Below are positions 27,064-36,000 of a stretch of 64,000 bases of DNA, piece by piece; position 1 is the stretch's first letter; each line of letters starts with the position of its first letter. The DNA lies in contig NZ_BMRE01000044.1 in the NCBI RefSeq assembly GCF_014648475.1, positions 1 through 64,000 of the forward strand, given 5' to 3'. The stretch is from Lentzea flava. GTDB taxonomy: Bacteria > Actinomycetota > Actinomycetes > Mycobacteriales > Pseudonocardiaceae. The position numbers and the translations under genes were made by a program. The notes under the pieces were generated by a model. The model did no database searches. It saw only the letters and a program-made list of their open reading frames with translations, and was not told the DNA's origin.

Positions 27064-28029
27064 ATGGGACACGAGGTTGTGGCAGAGGTCTGGCGGGGCG
27101 ACTTCCTGGAGTCGGTGCACCACGGCACCGTCGTCGCGACCGACGCGTCCGGCACCGCCGTCCTGTCCGTCGGCCGGCCTGACGACGTCGCGTTCCCTCG
27201 TTCGTCCAACAAGCCGCTCCAGGCGCTCGCGATGCTCCGCTGTGGCATTTCTCGGGGCCTGGACCTCGACGGCGAGCTGCTCGCCCTGGCCTGCGCGTCG
27301 CACTCGGGCGAGGACTTCCACGTCGAGGGGGCGCTGCGGATCCTCGCCTCCGCCGGTCTCGGTGAGGACGCGTTGCAGTGCACGCCCGACCTGCCGCTCG
27401 GCGAGGAGGCCCGCGCCCGGCACCTCGCCCGCGGCCTGTCCGCCGCCCCGAAGTACATGAACTGCTCGGGCAAGCACGCCGCCATGCTCGCCACCTGCGT
27501 CGTCAACGGCTGGTCCACGGACAACTACCTGGACCCGACCCATCCGCTGCAGGTCGCCACGCGCGAGACGATCGAGGACGTGGCCGGCGAGCCCGTCGCC
27601 CAGGTCGGCGTCGACGGCTGCGGCGCCCCGATCTTCGCCATCAGCCTCACGGGCCTGGCGCGCGCGTTCGGCCGCTTGGCCTCCGCCCCCGAGGGCACGC
27701 TGGAGCATCGCGTCGCCGCCGCGATGAACGCCCACCCGCAGTGGGTCGGCGGCACCGGTCGTGACGTCACGGTTCTGATGGACGCCCTGCCCGGCGTCAT
27801 CGCGAAGGACGGCGCCGAGGGCGTCTACGCCGTCGGTCTGCCCAGTGGCGAGGGTGTCGCGCTGAAGATCGCGGACGGCTCGTCGCGCGCCCGTGCGGTC
27901 GTCATCGTCGCGGTGCTCAGGCGCCTCGGCGTGGACGTGAGCAAGGTCGAGGACCTCGCCACGGTTCCGGTCCTGGGTCACGGACGCGCGGTCGGTGCCG
28001 TCAAGCCCTCGCTGGCACTGGCGAGTTGA
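27064..28029 (+). CDS. L-asparaginase II family protein
   Basis: A 321-residue protein of the bacterial asparaginase II family (Rhizobium AnsA-like, unrelated to the E. coli enzymes). Landmarks are VVAEVWRGDFLESVHHG at the N-terminus, FPRSSNKPLQALAMLR, ACASHSGEDFHVEGA, KYMNCSGKHAAMLA and VGVDGCGAPIFAISL. The paired SSNK, SGK and CGAP blocks hold the conserved Ser/Lys/Cys residues. It deamidates asparagine to aspartate and ammonia. The start is ATG 27064 (MGHEVVAEVW), nine bases after GGAGG; the longer open frame upstream crosses the operator and is not used. Confidence 0.9.
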   Translation: MGHEVVAEVWRGDFLESVHHGTVVATDASGTAVLSVGRPDDVAFPRSSNKPLQALAMLRCGISRGLDLDGELLALACASHSGEDFHVEGALRILASAGLGEDALQCTPDLPLGEEARARHLARGLSAAPKYMNCSGKHAAMLATCVVNGWSTDNYLDPTHPLQVATRETIEDVAGEPVAQVGVDGCGAPIFAISLTGLARAFGRLASAPEGTLEHRVAAAMNAHPQWVGGTGRDVTVLMDALPGVIAKDGAEGVYAVGLPSGEGVALKIADGSSRARAVVIVAVLRRLGVDVSKVEDLATVPVLGHGRAVGAVKPSLALAS

Positions 28030-28052
28030 GGTCTGGCACTACCCTGAGCGTT

Positions 28053-28343
28053 ATGGGCGATTCGAAGGACGAGCGCGAGAGGCTCCAGGAGGAGCTGATC
28101 GGCCTCGACCCGCAGGACCCGGAGACGCAGGCGTTCGCCGAGCACCTCGACCGGATGAAGCGTGAGCGCCCCGGCTACACCGTCGAGGGCTACCTCGAGG
28201 GCGTCCAGGACTTCGCCGACTCCGCGAACCGCACGACGGGCCACCAGCGGCTGGTGGCCGTCATCGTCGTCGGGCTGATCCTGCTCGGCGTCGTCCTGAC
28301 GATCTGGTTCGCGCTCGGCGACATCCTCAGCATCATCTTCTGA
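28053..28343 (+). CDS. Small single-span membrane protein
   Basis: A 96-residue protein with start ATG 28053 (MGDSKDERERLQEELIGLDP). The first 65 residues are highly charged and probably helical. One transmembrane helix near the C-terminus (VAVIVVGLILLGVVLTIWFA) leaves a very short tail. The topology looks like a tail-anchored cytoplasmic domain. It follows the asparaginase by 23 bases on the same strand. No domain is recognised. Confidence 0.7.
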   Translation: MGDSKDERERLQEELIGLDPQDPETQAFAEHLDRMKRERPGYTVEGYLEGVQDFADSANRTTGHQRLVAVIVVGLILLGVVLTIWFALGDILSIIF

Positions 28344-28375
28344 GCCGAACGAGAACTTCTTACCCACGCCTTACG

Positions 28376-28410
28376 GCGGGGCGCGCGGAGCGTTCGCCGG
28401 GAAGCCCCGC
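28376..28410 (+). terminator. Putative hairpin terminator
   Basis: GCGGGGC pairs with GCCCCGC across 21 bases, within which a further partial stem can form. It lies 33 bases after the small membrane protein stop and 26 bases before msrB. There is no U-tract. Confidence 0.35.
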
Positions 28411-28435
28411 ACGGGTGCCCGCGTTATAAAGGGAC

Positions 28436-28858
28436 ATGGAACCTGTTGTCGGCGCCACCCCCAAAGTCGTGCGTTCCGAAGAGGAATGGCGCGCCCAGCT
28501 GAACCCCGCCGAGTACGCGGTGCTGCGCCAGGCAGGCACCGAGCGTCCGTGGACCGGCGAGTACACCGAGACCAAGACCAAGGGCGTCTACGAGTGCCGC
28601 GCGTGCGGAGCTGAGCTGTTCCGCAGTGACACCAAGTTCGACTCGCACTGCGGCTGGCCGTCGTTCTTCTCGCCGCTGGCGGGAGACGCGGTCATCCTGC
28701 GTGAGGACCGCACGCTCGGCATGACCCGCGTCGAAGTGCTCTGCGCCACATGCCACAGCCACCTCGGGCATGTTTTCGAAGGTGAGGGGTATCCCACGCC
28801 GACGGACCAGCGGTACTGCATCAACTCCGTCTCCTTGAAACTCGTTCCGTCCGAATAG
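28436..28858 (+). CDS. msrB: Peptide-methionine (R)-S-oxide reductase MsrB
   Basis: A 140-residue MsrB. The zinc site is C54-RA-C57 and C103-AT-C106, and the catalytic Cys128 lies in RYCINSVSL. Also present are SHCGWPSFF (Cys72 as likely resolving Cys) and HLGHVFEGEG. It reduces methionine-R-sulfoxide in proteins with thioredoxin. It lies 52 bases upstream of a 20-codon ORF and 252 bases upstream of the Cys-tail gene cluster. Whether it shares their function is unknown. Confidence 0.95.
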   Translation: MEPVVGATPKVVRSEEEWRAQLNPAEYAVLRQAGTERPWTGEYTETKTKGVYECRACGAELFRSDTKFDSHCGWPSFFSPLAGDAVILREDRTLGMTRVEVLCATCHSHLGHVFEGEGYPTPTDQRYCINSVSLKLVPSE

Positions 28859-28910
28859 GAGACTGAGTCCCAGTCCGGTCGGACGGGACCGGACCGACCT
28901 GGGAGGCGCA

Positions 28911-28973
28911 ATGATCTTCTTCGGTACCGACGGCGAAGGCTCCAGCGGAGTCGACGGCGGCTCGTCCAGCTGA
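28911..28973 (+). CDS. 20-residue Gly/Ser-rich peptide ORF
   Basis: GGGAGG followed by a 4-base spacer and an ATG opens a 20-codon ORF, MIFFGTDGEGSSGVDGGSSS. It has no Cys. The Gly/Ser-rich C-terminus resembles the linker composition of the Cys tails encoded just downstream. It could be a leader peptide, a separate precursor or a chance ORF. Confidence 0.35.
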   Translation: MIFFGTDGEGSSGVDGGSSS

Positions 28974-29110
28974 GAGCCGGCCACAACCACCGCTGATTGA
29001 CAGAAAGCGGACAACCCTAAGGCTTCGTCAACAAGCATTGCGGGCATGTGGCCCGGACCACACCATGGACGCCACCGAAGCACTTTCGGGGCAGTCAGGG
29101 GGTGGGTCGC

Positions 29111-30004
29111 ATGCAGAGGCCTTGGGGATTGTCCGGACCGGAGTTCCTTCAGCTGTACTGGATCGGGCTGGCACTGGCGGTGCTGGTCGCGATCATCGTC
29201 CGGGTTCGCGTGCGGGCGGGTCACGGCACCCAGCCCGTGCGCTCCCTGGACATGGACGAGCTCGCCTATCTCGCGGGCGGTCCGAGGCGCGTGGTCGAGA
29301 CGTCCATCGCGCGGTTGCTCACTTCGGGTGAGCTTCGCACTTCACGGCGTGGCACCGTTCAGGTCACGACCACCACGAGTTCGGTGAACCCGGTGGACCG
29401 CGCCGTCATCAGCGACAGCCAGCGCTACACCAACCGCACCGTCAAGCTGATGATCCCCGCCGTCTCCTCCGACAGCGTGGTCCTCGCGATCGGCCGCAGG
29501 CTCGAGGAGATGGGCCTGGTCGTCAACCCGGACGTCGCGAAAAGCGCGCTGCGCAAGGGGTCCATCGCTCTGTGGGTGCTGCTCGCGATCGGTGTCGTGC
29601 GCTGGATCAACGGCCTCGCGATCGGCGCGCCCGTCGGCTGGCTGACGTTGCAGCTCCTCATCACCGGTGTGCTCCTGTTCCTCCTCACGCGGCGCGGCAA
29701 GCACGTCCGCACGTCCAAGGGGAACCGCGTGCTCGACGAGGCCCGCACCACGAGCAGCCGCAGGGCGGCCACGTCGGACGAGGCGCTGTACGCGGGCGCG
29801 GCCGGGCTGGTTCTCTTCGGTGGCCTGGCGGTGTACCCGGATCTGACGGTGCGCAGCTCGTTGCTCGCCTCGTCCGCCGGAAGTTCCGGGGGCTACACCG
29901 GTTCCGGCTACGGCGGGTGTTCGGCGGGCTCTTCCTCGTGTTCGAGTGGAAGCAGCTGCGGCGGGGGCGGCGGCTGCGGTGGGGGCTGCGGAGGAGGCGG
30001 CTGA
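29111..30004 (+). CDS. TIGR04222-type membrane protein, 5-Cys tail
   Basis: A 297-residue protein with start ATG 29111 (MQRPWGLSGPEFLQLYWIGL). One N-terminal membrane helix (about residues 11-32) precedes the TIGR04222 core LDMDELAYLAGGPRRVVETS, a cytoplasmic winged-helix-like region. Two further helices lie at about residues 150-195. The C-terminal 50 residues are Gly/Ser-rich with five Cys (GYGGCSAGSSSCSSGSSC, GGGGCGGGC). It is the first of three paralogues followed by an MNIO oxidase gene. Such Cys-rich tails beside DUF692 genes suggest a post-translational modification substrate. Confidence 0.8.
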   Translation: MQRPWGLSGPEFLQLYWIGLALAVLVAIIVRVRVRAGHGTQPVRSLDMDELAYLAGGPRRVVETSIARLLTSGELRTSRRGTVQVTTTTSSVNPVDRAVISDSQRYTNRTVKLMIPAVSSDSVVLAIGRRLEEMGLVVNPDVAKSALRKGSIALWVLLAIGVVRWINGLAIGAPVGWLTLQLLITGVLLFLLTRRGKHVRTSKGNRVLDEARTTSSRRAATSDEALYAGAAGLVLFGGLAVYPDLTVRSSLLASSAGSSGGYTGSGYGGCSAGSSSCSSGSSCGGGGGCGGGCGGGG

Positions 30005-30094
30005 TTCCGCTGTCCGGTCTGAATCAGGTAACACCAGGAACCCGGGGGTAGATCTCACGTCGAAGATGCACTGGCACCAGTGATGGGAGTGCTG

Positions 30095-30919
30095 ATGGCC
30101 AAGTCTTCGACACCGCACCAGGCGAGCTGGACCGCGGAGGAGATCGGGTTCCTGGCAGGGGGACCGGGCAGGGCGGCGGAGGTCGCACTGGCCCGGCTGA
30201 TGGACGGCGGTCTCGTGCGGTTCTCCCGGGAGGGACTCGTGACCGCCGTCCACCAGAACGGTTACGGCGCGACGACACCGCTGGAGGCGCACATCCTCGC
30301 CGGGCTGGGCGGGGTGGGCCGCCCGGTCGGTCTGGTGGTGGGGCCGACGGCCAACAGCCACGAAATGGGCGCGCTGCGCCGCAGCCTGGTCGACAGGGCG
30401 GTGGTCCGCCGCCAGTGGGGCAGGGCGCGCGGCGGTGTGGTGGCGCTCCGGGTCCTGCTGGTGCTGCTCGGCATCGCGTTCCTCGCGGCCGGGTTGTTCG
30501 CGGACCGGAACCTGCTGGCCGTCACGATCGTCGCATGGTTCGTGGCGTTCCTGATGCGCGACAAGAAGATGCTCACGCCGATCGGCAGGGGCGTCCTCGG
30601 ACACGCGCGGAGGAACCCGCGGGGCCGGGTGGACGCCGTGGCGTTGCACGGGCTGCGTGCCGGGATGGGCATCGCCCCGATGCGCCACCACCACGGCAGG
30701 AGGAAGTCGCGTTCGGACGGTGGCGGGTGCGGCAGTGGTTGCAGCAGCAGCTACGACCACGGCTGCGGTTCGTCCTCCTGTTCCAGCAGCAGCTGCTCCA
30801 GCAGTAGTTGTTCGAGCAACAGCTGCAACAGCAGCAGCAGTTGCAGCAGTTCTTCCAGTAGCTGCAGCAGTTCGAGTTGCAGCAGCAGTAGCAGCAGCTG
30901 CAGCAGTTCCAGCAGTTGA
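30095..30919 (+). CDS. TIGR04222-type membrane protein, 11-Cys Ser-rich tail
   Basis: A 274-residue protein. The start ATG 30095 is set by GGGAG at 5-base spacing; GTG 30080 and ATG 30083 are alternatives. The core TAEEIGFLAGGPGRAAEVAL starts near residue 13, without the N-terminal membrane helix of the first paralogue. A membrane hairpin (VLRVLLV-type to WFVAFLM) covers about residues 117-155. The last 65 residues carry 11 Cys, spaced mostly by three to six Ser (for example CSSSSCSSSSCSSNSC), with a single Tyr-Asp-His break. The next paralogue starts 10 bases on. Confidence 0.8.
   Translation: MAKSSTPHQASWTAEEIGFLAGGPGRAAEVALARLMDGGLVRFSREGLVTAVHQNGYGATTPLEAHILAGLGGVGRPVGLVVGPTANSHEMGALRRSLVDRAVVRRQWGRARGGVVALRVLLVLLGIAFLAAGLFADRNLLAVTIVAWFVAFLMRDKKMLTPIGRGVLGHARRNPRGRVDAVALHGLRAGMGIAPMRHHHGRRKSRSDGGGCGSGCSSSYDHGCGSSSCSSSSCSSSSCSSNSCNSSSSCSSSSSSCSSSSCSSSSSSCSSSSS
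30731..30916 (+). repeat. AGC/TGC codon microsatellite coding the Ser-Cys tail
   Basis: A low-complexity run of AGC, AGT, TCC and TGC/TGT codons, about 60 codons long, encodes the Ser/Cys tail. The CAGCAG-type DNA repeat is prone to slippage, so tail length and cysteine number may vary between strains. Synonymous mixing of Ser codons shows that selection keeps the amino-acid pattern rather than the DNA repeat. Confidence 0.6.
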
Positions 30920-30929
30920 GGGGGAAATC

Positions 30930-31721
30930 ATGGTCACACCGGTGACATCACAGGGGACGAGGCTCTCCGCCGAGGAGATCGGCTACCTCACGGCGGGCCC
31001 TGGCCGTGCCGCGGAGACCGCGCTGGCCCGGCTGATCGACGCGGGCCTGGTACGGGTGTCGCGCGAGGGCCTCGTTTCGGCTGTGCACCTGAACAACCAC
31101 GGCGCAATGACGGAGCTCGAGAGGCGCACGCTGAGCTACGCGCGGACCGGCGTCCGGTTCGACCAGGTCGTGCAGTCCACCGCGTACAGCACGGAGATGA
31201 AGAGGCTGCACCAGCACCTGCTCGACCAGAAGCTGATGCAGCAGCCCCGCCGCCGTCACGAGGGGTGGTGGTTCCCGCTCGTGATCGCGATCGTGCTGGT
31301 CCTGCTCGGCTTCTCGACACCGGTGTTCTTCCTCGGCGTGCCGATCGCCCTGCTGTTCTTCGTGTGGCAGCGCGGGCGCAAGGCCGTCACGCAGGCGGGC
31401 AGGGAAGCTCTGCGGCACGTGGTGGCGACCGACCGGGTGCACGCGGTGGCGCTCTACGGTTTCTGTGGCAAGGTGAACGGCCGGGCCGTCGGAGATCTCT
31501 TCGAGCTGTCCCAGAGCATCGTCAAGATGCTGCCGCTCAAGCAGAACCGCAAGCGCAAGTCCTCTTCGGACGGTGGCGGTGGCTGCGGATCGAGTTGCAG
31601 CAGCTGCGGCAGCGGATGTGGTAGCAGTAGTTGTTCTTCGAGCAGCAGCGGCAGCAGCTGCTCGTCGGGTGGCAGCAGCTGCGGCGGCGGAGGCTGCGGC
31701 GGTGGCGGAGGAGGCGACTGA
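30930..31721 (+). CDS. TIGR04222-type membrane protein, 8-Cys tail
   Basis: A 263-residue third paralogue with start ATG 30930 (MVTPVTSQGTRLSAEEIGYL), following GAGGGGG. The core SAEEIGYLTAGPGRAAETAL aligns closely with the second paralogue. A membrane hairpin (WWFPLVIAIVLVLLGF, then VFFLGVPIALLFFVW) covers about residues 110-145. The last 50 residues contain eight Cys in Gly/Ser linkers (GGGGCGSSCSSCGSGC to GSSCGGGGC). The stop TGA shares its A with the ATG of the MNIO gene, so the two are translationally coupled. Confidence 0.82.
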   Translation: MVTPVTSQGTRLSAEEIGYLTAGPGRAAETALARLIDAGLVRVSREGLVSAVHLNNHGAMTELERRTLSYARTGVRFDQVVQSTAYSTEMKRLHQHLLDQKLMQQPRRRHEGWWFPLVIAIVLVLLGFSTPVFFLGVPIALLFFVWQRGRKAVTQAGREALRHVVATDRVHAVALYGFCGKVNGRAVGDLFELSQSIVKMLPLKQNRKRKSSSDGGGGCGSSCSSCGSGCGSSSCSSSSSGSSCSSGGSSCGGGGCGGGGGGD

Positions 31722-32551
31722 TGGCGGGCATCACGGACCTGGGCGTCGGCATCGGCTGGCGCTCGGAGATCGACCTGACCGTGGAACGGCTGCCCGGCGT
31801 GGACTTCGTCGAGGTCGTCGCCGAGAACCTCCACAGCAACGTCCACAGGGGACACCTGCCTGAGTCGGTGACGCTGCTGCTGGAGCGCGGCATCCCGGTG
31901 CTCCCCCACGCCGTCTCGCTCTCGCTGGGCGGCGCGGACCCGGTCGACCTCAGCCGCGTCGAGCACCTGGGCAAGATCGCCGAGGCCGTCGGTGCGCCCA
32001 TGGTGAGCGACCACGTGTGCTTCGTCCGCGCGGGCGGCCTCGACTCCGGCCACCTGATGCCGGTGCCGCGCACGAAGGACGCGCTCGACGTGCTCGTCGC
32101 GAACGTCAAGCTGGCACAGGAGAACCTGCCCGTCCCGCTCGCGCTGGAGAACGTCGCCGCGCTGCTGGAGTGGCCGGACGGCGAGCTCTCCGAGGGCCAG
32201 TTCCTCGCCGAGCTCGTCGAGCGCACGGACTGCTGGCTGCTCGTCGACGTCGCGAACCTCTACGCGAACGCCCGCAACATCGGCACGGATCCTGGGCGGT
32301 TCCTCGACGAGATCCCGTTGGAGCGCCTGGCTTACGTGCACGTGGCCGGAGGCGTCGACCACGGCGACGTCTACCACGACACCCACGCCCACGCGGTGCT
32401 GCCGGAGGTGCTCGGGGTGCTCGACGAACTGTGCTCGCGCGTGACACCACCCGGCGTTCTGCTGGAACGCGACGACAACTACCCGTCCGACACCGAAATC
32501 GCGTCCGAGCTGGCCGCGATCCGCGCCGTCGTGGACAAACACCGTGGCTGA
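31721..32551 (+). CDS. MNIO (DUF692) multinuclear iron oxidase
   Basis: A 276-residue DUF692/MbnB-type TIM-barrel enzyme. Candidate metal ligands: His63 (LPHAVSLSLGG), Asp97/His98 (MVSDHVCF), Glu143 (LALENVA), Asp176 and Asn179 (LLVDVANLYAN), His207 (YVHVAGGVDHGD), further His in HDTHAHAV, and Glu249 (LLERDDN). Characterised members (MbnB, TglH, ChrH, ApyH) use two or three irons and O2 to remodel Cys, Asp or neighbouring residues in precursor peptides. The start overlaps the stop of the Cys-tail gene by one base, so that tail and its two paralogues are the likely substrates (inference). Confidence 0.88.
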   Translation: MAGITDLGVGIGWRSEIDLTVERLPGVDFVEVVAENLHSNVHRGHLPESVTLLLERGIPVLPHAVSLSLGGADPVDLSRVEHLGKIAEAVGAPMVSDHVCFVRAGGLDSGHLMPVPRTKDALDVLVANVKLAQENLPVPLALENVAALLEWPDGELSEGQFLAELVERTDCWLLVDVANLYANARNIGTDPGRFLDEIPLERLAYVHVAGGVDHGDVYHDTHAHAVLPEVLGVLDELCSRVTPPGVLLERDDNYPSDTEIASELAAIRAVVDKHRG

Positions 32552-32552
32552 A

Positions 32553-32915
32553 ATGACGGGCGGTAATGACCCTTCGGCCGCACGCGAAAGGCTTGCCGCC
32601 GCACAGGCCGAGCTGCTAAATGCATTGCTCGCGAACGGACCGGCTCCGGCGGGATTCGACGAACAACGACTCGACGTCGAACGCCGCGCGTTGCTGTCGA
32701 AACGCCGCGGCGTCGTGCGGATGCTCGGACCCGCCGTCGCCGACGAGCTCGGCGACCGGTTCCGGCCGCTCTTCGACGCATATGCCCTGGACAACCCCCG
32801 TCGCGCGGGCTCACGCGCACGCGAGGACGCGGCGGCGTTCGCCGAATGGTGCCGGGCCAGGGGCGAACTGTCAGCGAAACGCAAGGCGCGCTGGAAGTTC
32901 TGGCAGTCGAACTGA
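32553..32915 (+). CDS. Putative MNIO partner protein (SCO6045-C / DUF2063-like)
   Basis: A 120-residue protein starting at ATG 32553, one base after the MNIO TGA; GTG 32544 is an overlapping alternative. The pattern LAAAQAELLNALLANGPAPA, FDEQRLDVERRALLSKRRGV and RAREDAAAFAEWCRARGEL is helical and resembles the N-terminal part of DUF2063/MbnC-type partners, which present precursor leaders to MNIO enzymes. I assign the partner role from position, size and this resemblance, and have not aligned it. It is the last gene of the unit, followed by a hairpin. Confidence 0.65.
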   Translation: MTGGNDPSAARERLAAAQAELLNALLANGPAPAGFDEQRLDVERRALLSKRRGVVRMLGPAVADELGDRFRPLFDAYALDNPRRAGSRAREDAAAFAEWCRARGELSAKRKARWKFWQSN

Positions 32916-32948
32916 CGGGCGAACAGAACGCCGTCGAGAATCGCCCGT
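32915..32948 (+). terminator. Hairpin after the MNIO cluster
   Basis: ACGGGCGA and TCGCCCGT form a perfect 8-bp stem with an 18-base loop, beginning at the last base of the partner-protein stop codon. It is followed by TTC without a long U-tract. Confidence 0.5.
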
Positions 32949-33079
32949 TCAGCCCTGTGTGACCCCGGCCACCGTCGATACGTTCGAAAGGGTCGGGGGG
33001 CCATTTTCATTTGCCGTGGAAGGCCTTCCGGCCTGCGCGGACCACAGCGCGCAGCATTTCGAACCACGAGGGGATTCGA

Positions 33080-36000
33080 ATGCGCGGAAATCCGAAAGTG
33101 CTGGGTGCCGCCTTCGCGGCGCTCGCACTGACCGCGGGAACGGCCACCGCTGCGGCGGCCGCACCGCAGCACACCAATCCACCACCGTCGATCGACGAGA
33201 TCACGCTGGTCACCGGCGACAAGGTCCTTCTGGGGCAAGGACAGCAGGTCGTCGCGATTCAGCCGGGTGAAGGTCGCAAGGGGATGACCTTCAAGACCCA
33301 CCGCGGTGCCGACGGCCACACGATGGTCGTCCCCAAGGACGCGTTCGGGCCCCTGGCGGCGGGCCGGCTCGACCGCAGACTCTTCGACGTCACCACGTTG
33401 CTGGAGTTCGGTTACCGGGACCGGATGCCGTTGATCGTGGACGGCCGAGCGAGACTCGGGGCGCGGTCGGCGAACGACTGGGCCGCTCTGAAGGCCGAGG
33501 CCGACTCGGGTGACAAGATCTGGCTCGACGGCATCCGCAAGCCGAGCCTCGACCGCAGCGTCGCCCAGATCGGCGCGCCGGCCGCCCACCAGCGCGGCAT
33601 CACCGGCAAGGGCGTCAAGGTCGCGATCGTCGACACCGGTGTGGACGAGAACCACCCGGACCTCAAGGGTCAGCAGATCGCGGAGAAGAACTTCACGACC
33701 GACCCGGACAACACCGACAACGTCGGCCACGGCACGCACGTCGGCTCGACCGTCGCGAGCGCCGGGTCGAAGTACGGCGGCGTCGCACCGGGCGCCCAGC
33801 TGCTCGACGCGAAGGTCTGCGTCGAGTTCGGCTGCCAGGAGTCCTGGATCCTCGACGGCATGCGCTGGGCCGCCGAGCAGGGCGCCCAGGTCGTCAACAT
33901 GAGCCTCGGCGGCGGCGACACGCCGGAGATCGACCCGCTGGAGCAGGCGGTCAACGACCTGACCGCGAAGTACGGCACGTTGTTCGTCATCGCGGCGGGC
34001 AACTCGGGTTCGCCGGGCTCGGTCAGCTCCCCCAGCACGGCCGAGGCCGCGCTCTCGGTGGGTGCCGTGGACCGCGACGACCAGCTCGCCCCGTTCTCCA
34101 GCAAGGGTCCTCGCGCCGGGGACAGCGGGCTCAAGCCCGAGGTGACCGCGCCGGGCGTCGACATCGTCGCCGCGAAGGCCGGCACCACCGAGCACCTGGC
34201 GGCGAGCGGCACGTCCATGGCGACGCCGCACGTGGCCGGTGCCGCGGCGCTGCTGAAGCAGCAGCACCCGGAGTGGACCCCGGCACAGCTCAAGTCGGTG
34301 CTCGCCACCACGGCCAAGCCGACTCCTGGCGTGAGCGCGTTCGACCAGGGCGCGGGCCGCATCGACGTGGCCAAGGCGATCAACCAGGTGCTGACGGCCG
34401 ACGTCGTCGCGGTGAACCTCGGCCGGCACGAGTGGCCGCACGGTGACGACAAGCCCGAGACCAAGTCGATCACCTACAGCAACCCGACCGACGCGGACAT
34501 CACGCTCGACGTGAAGCTCACCAGCGGTGCGCCGCAGGGCATGTTCTCGCTGAGCGCCTCGAAGGTCACCGTTCCCGCGAAGGGCACCGCGGCCGTCAAG
34601 GTCACCGGCGACGCCAGGGTCGGCACCCAGGACGCCGCGTACACCGGCGAGGTCGTCGCCACGTCCGGCACGCACACGGTCCGCACGCTCGTCGGCATCG
34701 ACCGCGAGGTGGAGAGCTACACCCTCACGATCGACATGATCGGCCGCGACGGGCAGGACCCGGCGGACGCGCTGACGTTCGTCGACGGCCTGGACGTCAG
34801 GGCGTTCAAGGCGATCTTCGGCGGCGGTGACCAGAAGGTCCGCATGCCCAAGGGCACCTACGTGATCGACTCGTCGATCAGCTCGCCGAACGGCCTGGAC
34901 ATGCTGCTGCAGCCGACGGTGAAGCTGACCGGCGACCTGACGATCAAGATGGACTCCCGCCTGGCGCAGCCGCTGTCGGTGACGGCACCGGAACCCACCG
35001 GTGACTTCGTGATCGGTGAGGTGTCCTGGAAGCGCACGCACGGCCAGACGATCGTGCAGGCCGGGCTGATCTCGTTCGGCGGCTTCGACCGCATCGCCGC
35101 GGGACAGGTCGGCGGGCCGCTCTCACCGAAGGAGCTGGCGTCCCTCACGACGCTGCACGCGAACTCCGCGGCCGACGCCAACACTTACTACCGGCTGTCC
35201 TACCCGCTCGGCGGCAGCCTGCCGAACGGCCTGACGCGCGCGCCGGGCAAGAGGGACCTGGCCCGCGTCGAGGCCACCATTGGCGGTCTCAAGCCGGACA
35301 GCAGGGCCCTCAAGGGCGAGCTGCCGATGTCGGTGCACGGCGTGGGCGGCGGTTCGGCGCTCTACCCGGTGCCGGCGGGCAGCAAGGCGGTCGACTACGT
35401 GACGACCGAGGAGCTGCGCTGGCAGTCGATCGTGAGCATCGACCACGCGAACGGCGCCCGCGAGGACGCCATGTCCGGCTACCGCACGTACGAGGCGGGC
35501 AAGACCTACCAGGAGCGGGACCACCAGCCGGTGTTCTCACCGGCGCTGCCCGAGTCCCCGTACCCGTACGCCCAGCGCAACGGCACGCAGATGTTCATCG
35601 GCGTGCCGATGCTGAGCGACGCGAGCAACGGCCGCGGCGGTTCCACTGTGGACAGTTACCGGCTGGCCCTGTACCGCAACGGTGTGCTGCTCGGCGAGAC
35701 CGACGGCGGCAACTTCGCGAACGTGCCGCTGCCGGAGGCCGACTTCCGCGCAGAGGCGAGCCTCGACCGGAGCTCGAAGTTCGACTTCAGCACCAAGGTG
35801 TCCGCGGCGTGGACGTTCAGGTCCAAGGGCACGCCGGGCGTGGTCGACACGCTTCCGCTCTCGGTGGTGCGGTTCACGCCGAAGCTCGACGACAACGGCG
35901 CGGTGCCCGCAGGCTCGTTGCAGCGCGTCGGACTGGTCACCCAGTCCCAGGGTGACACGGGCAGGGTGCGGATCACCGGCGTCCAGTACTCGCACGACGA

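Noticed and set aside
30731..30916. Repeat run resembling a CRISPR-like or tandem array
   Set aside because: It is in-frame Ser/Cys codons of a membrane-protein tail with no spacers.
29111..31721. Cys-rich tails as frameshift artefacts
   Set aside because: All three paralogues independently have them in the correct frame, ending at proper stops followed by translationally spaced starts.
31454..35041. A 1,195-codon open frame on the minus strand
   Set aside because: It lies antisense to the third Cys-tail gene, the MNIO gene, the partner and the first subtilase, has no recognisable domain, and is a GC-bias shadow.
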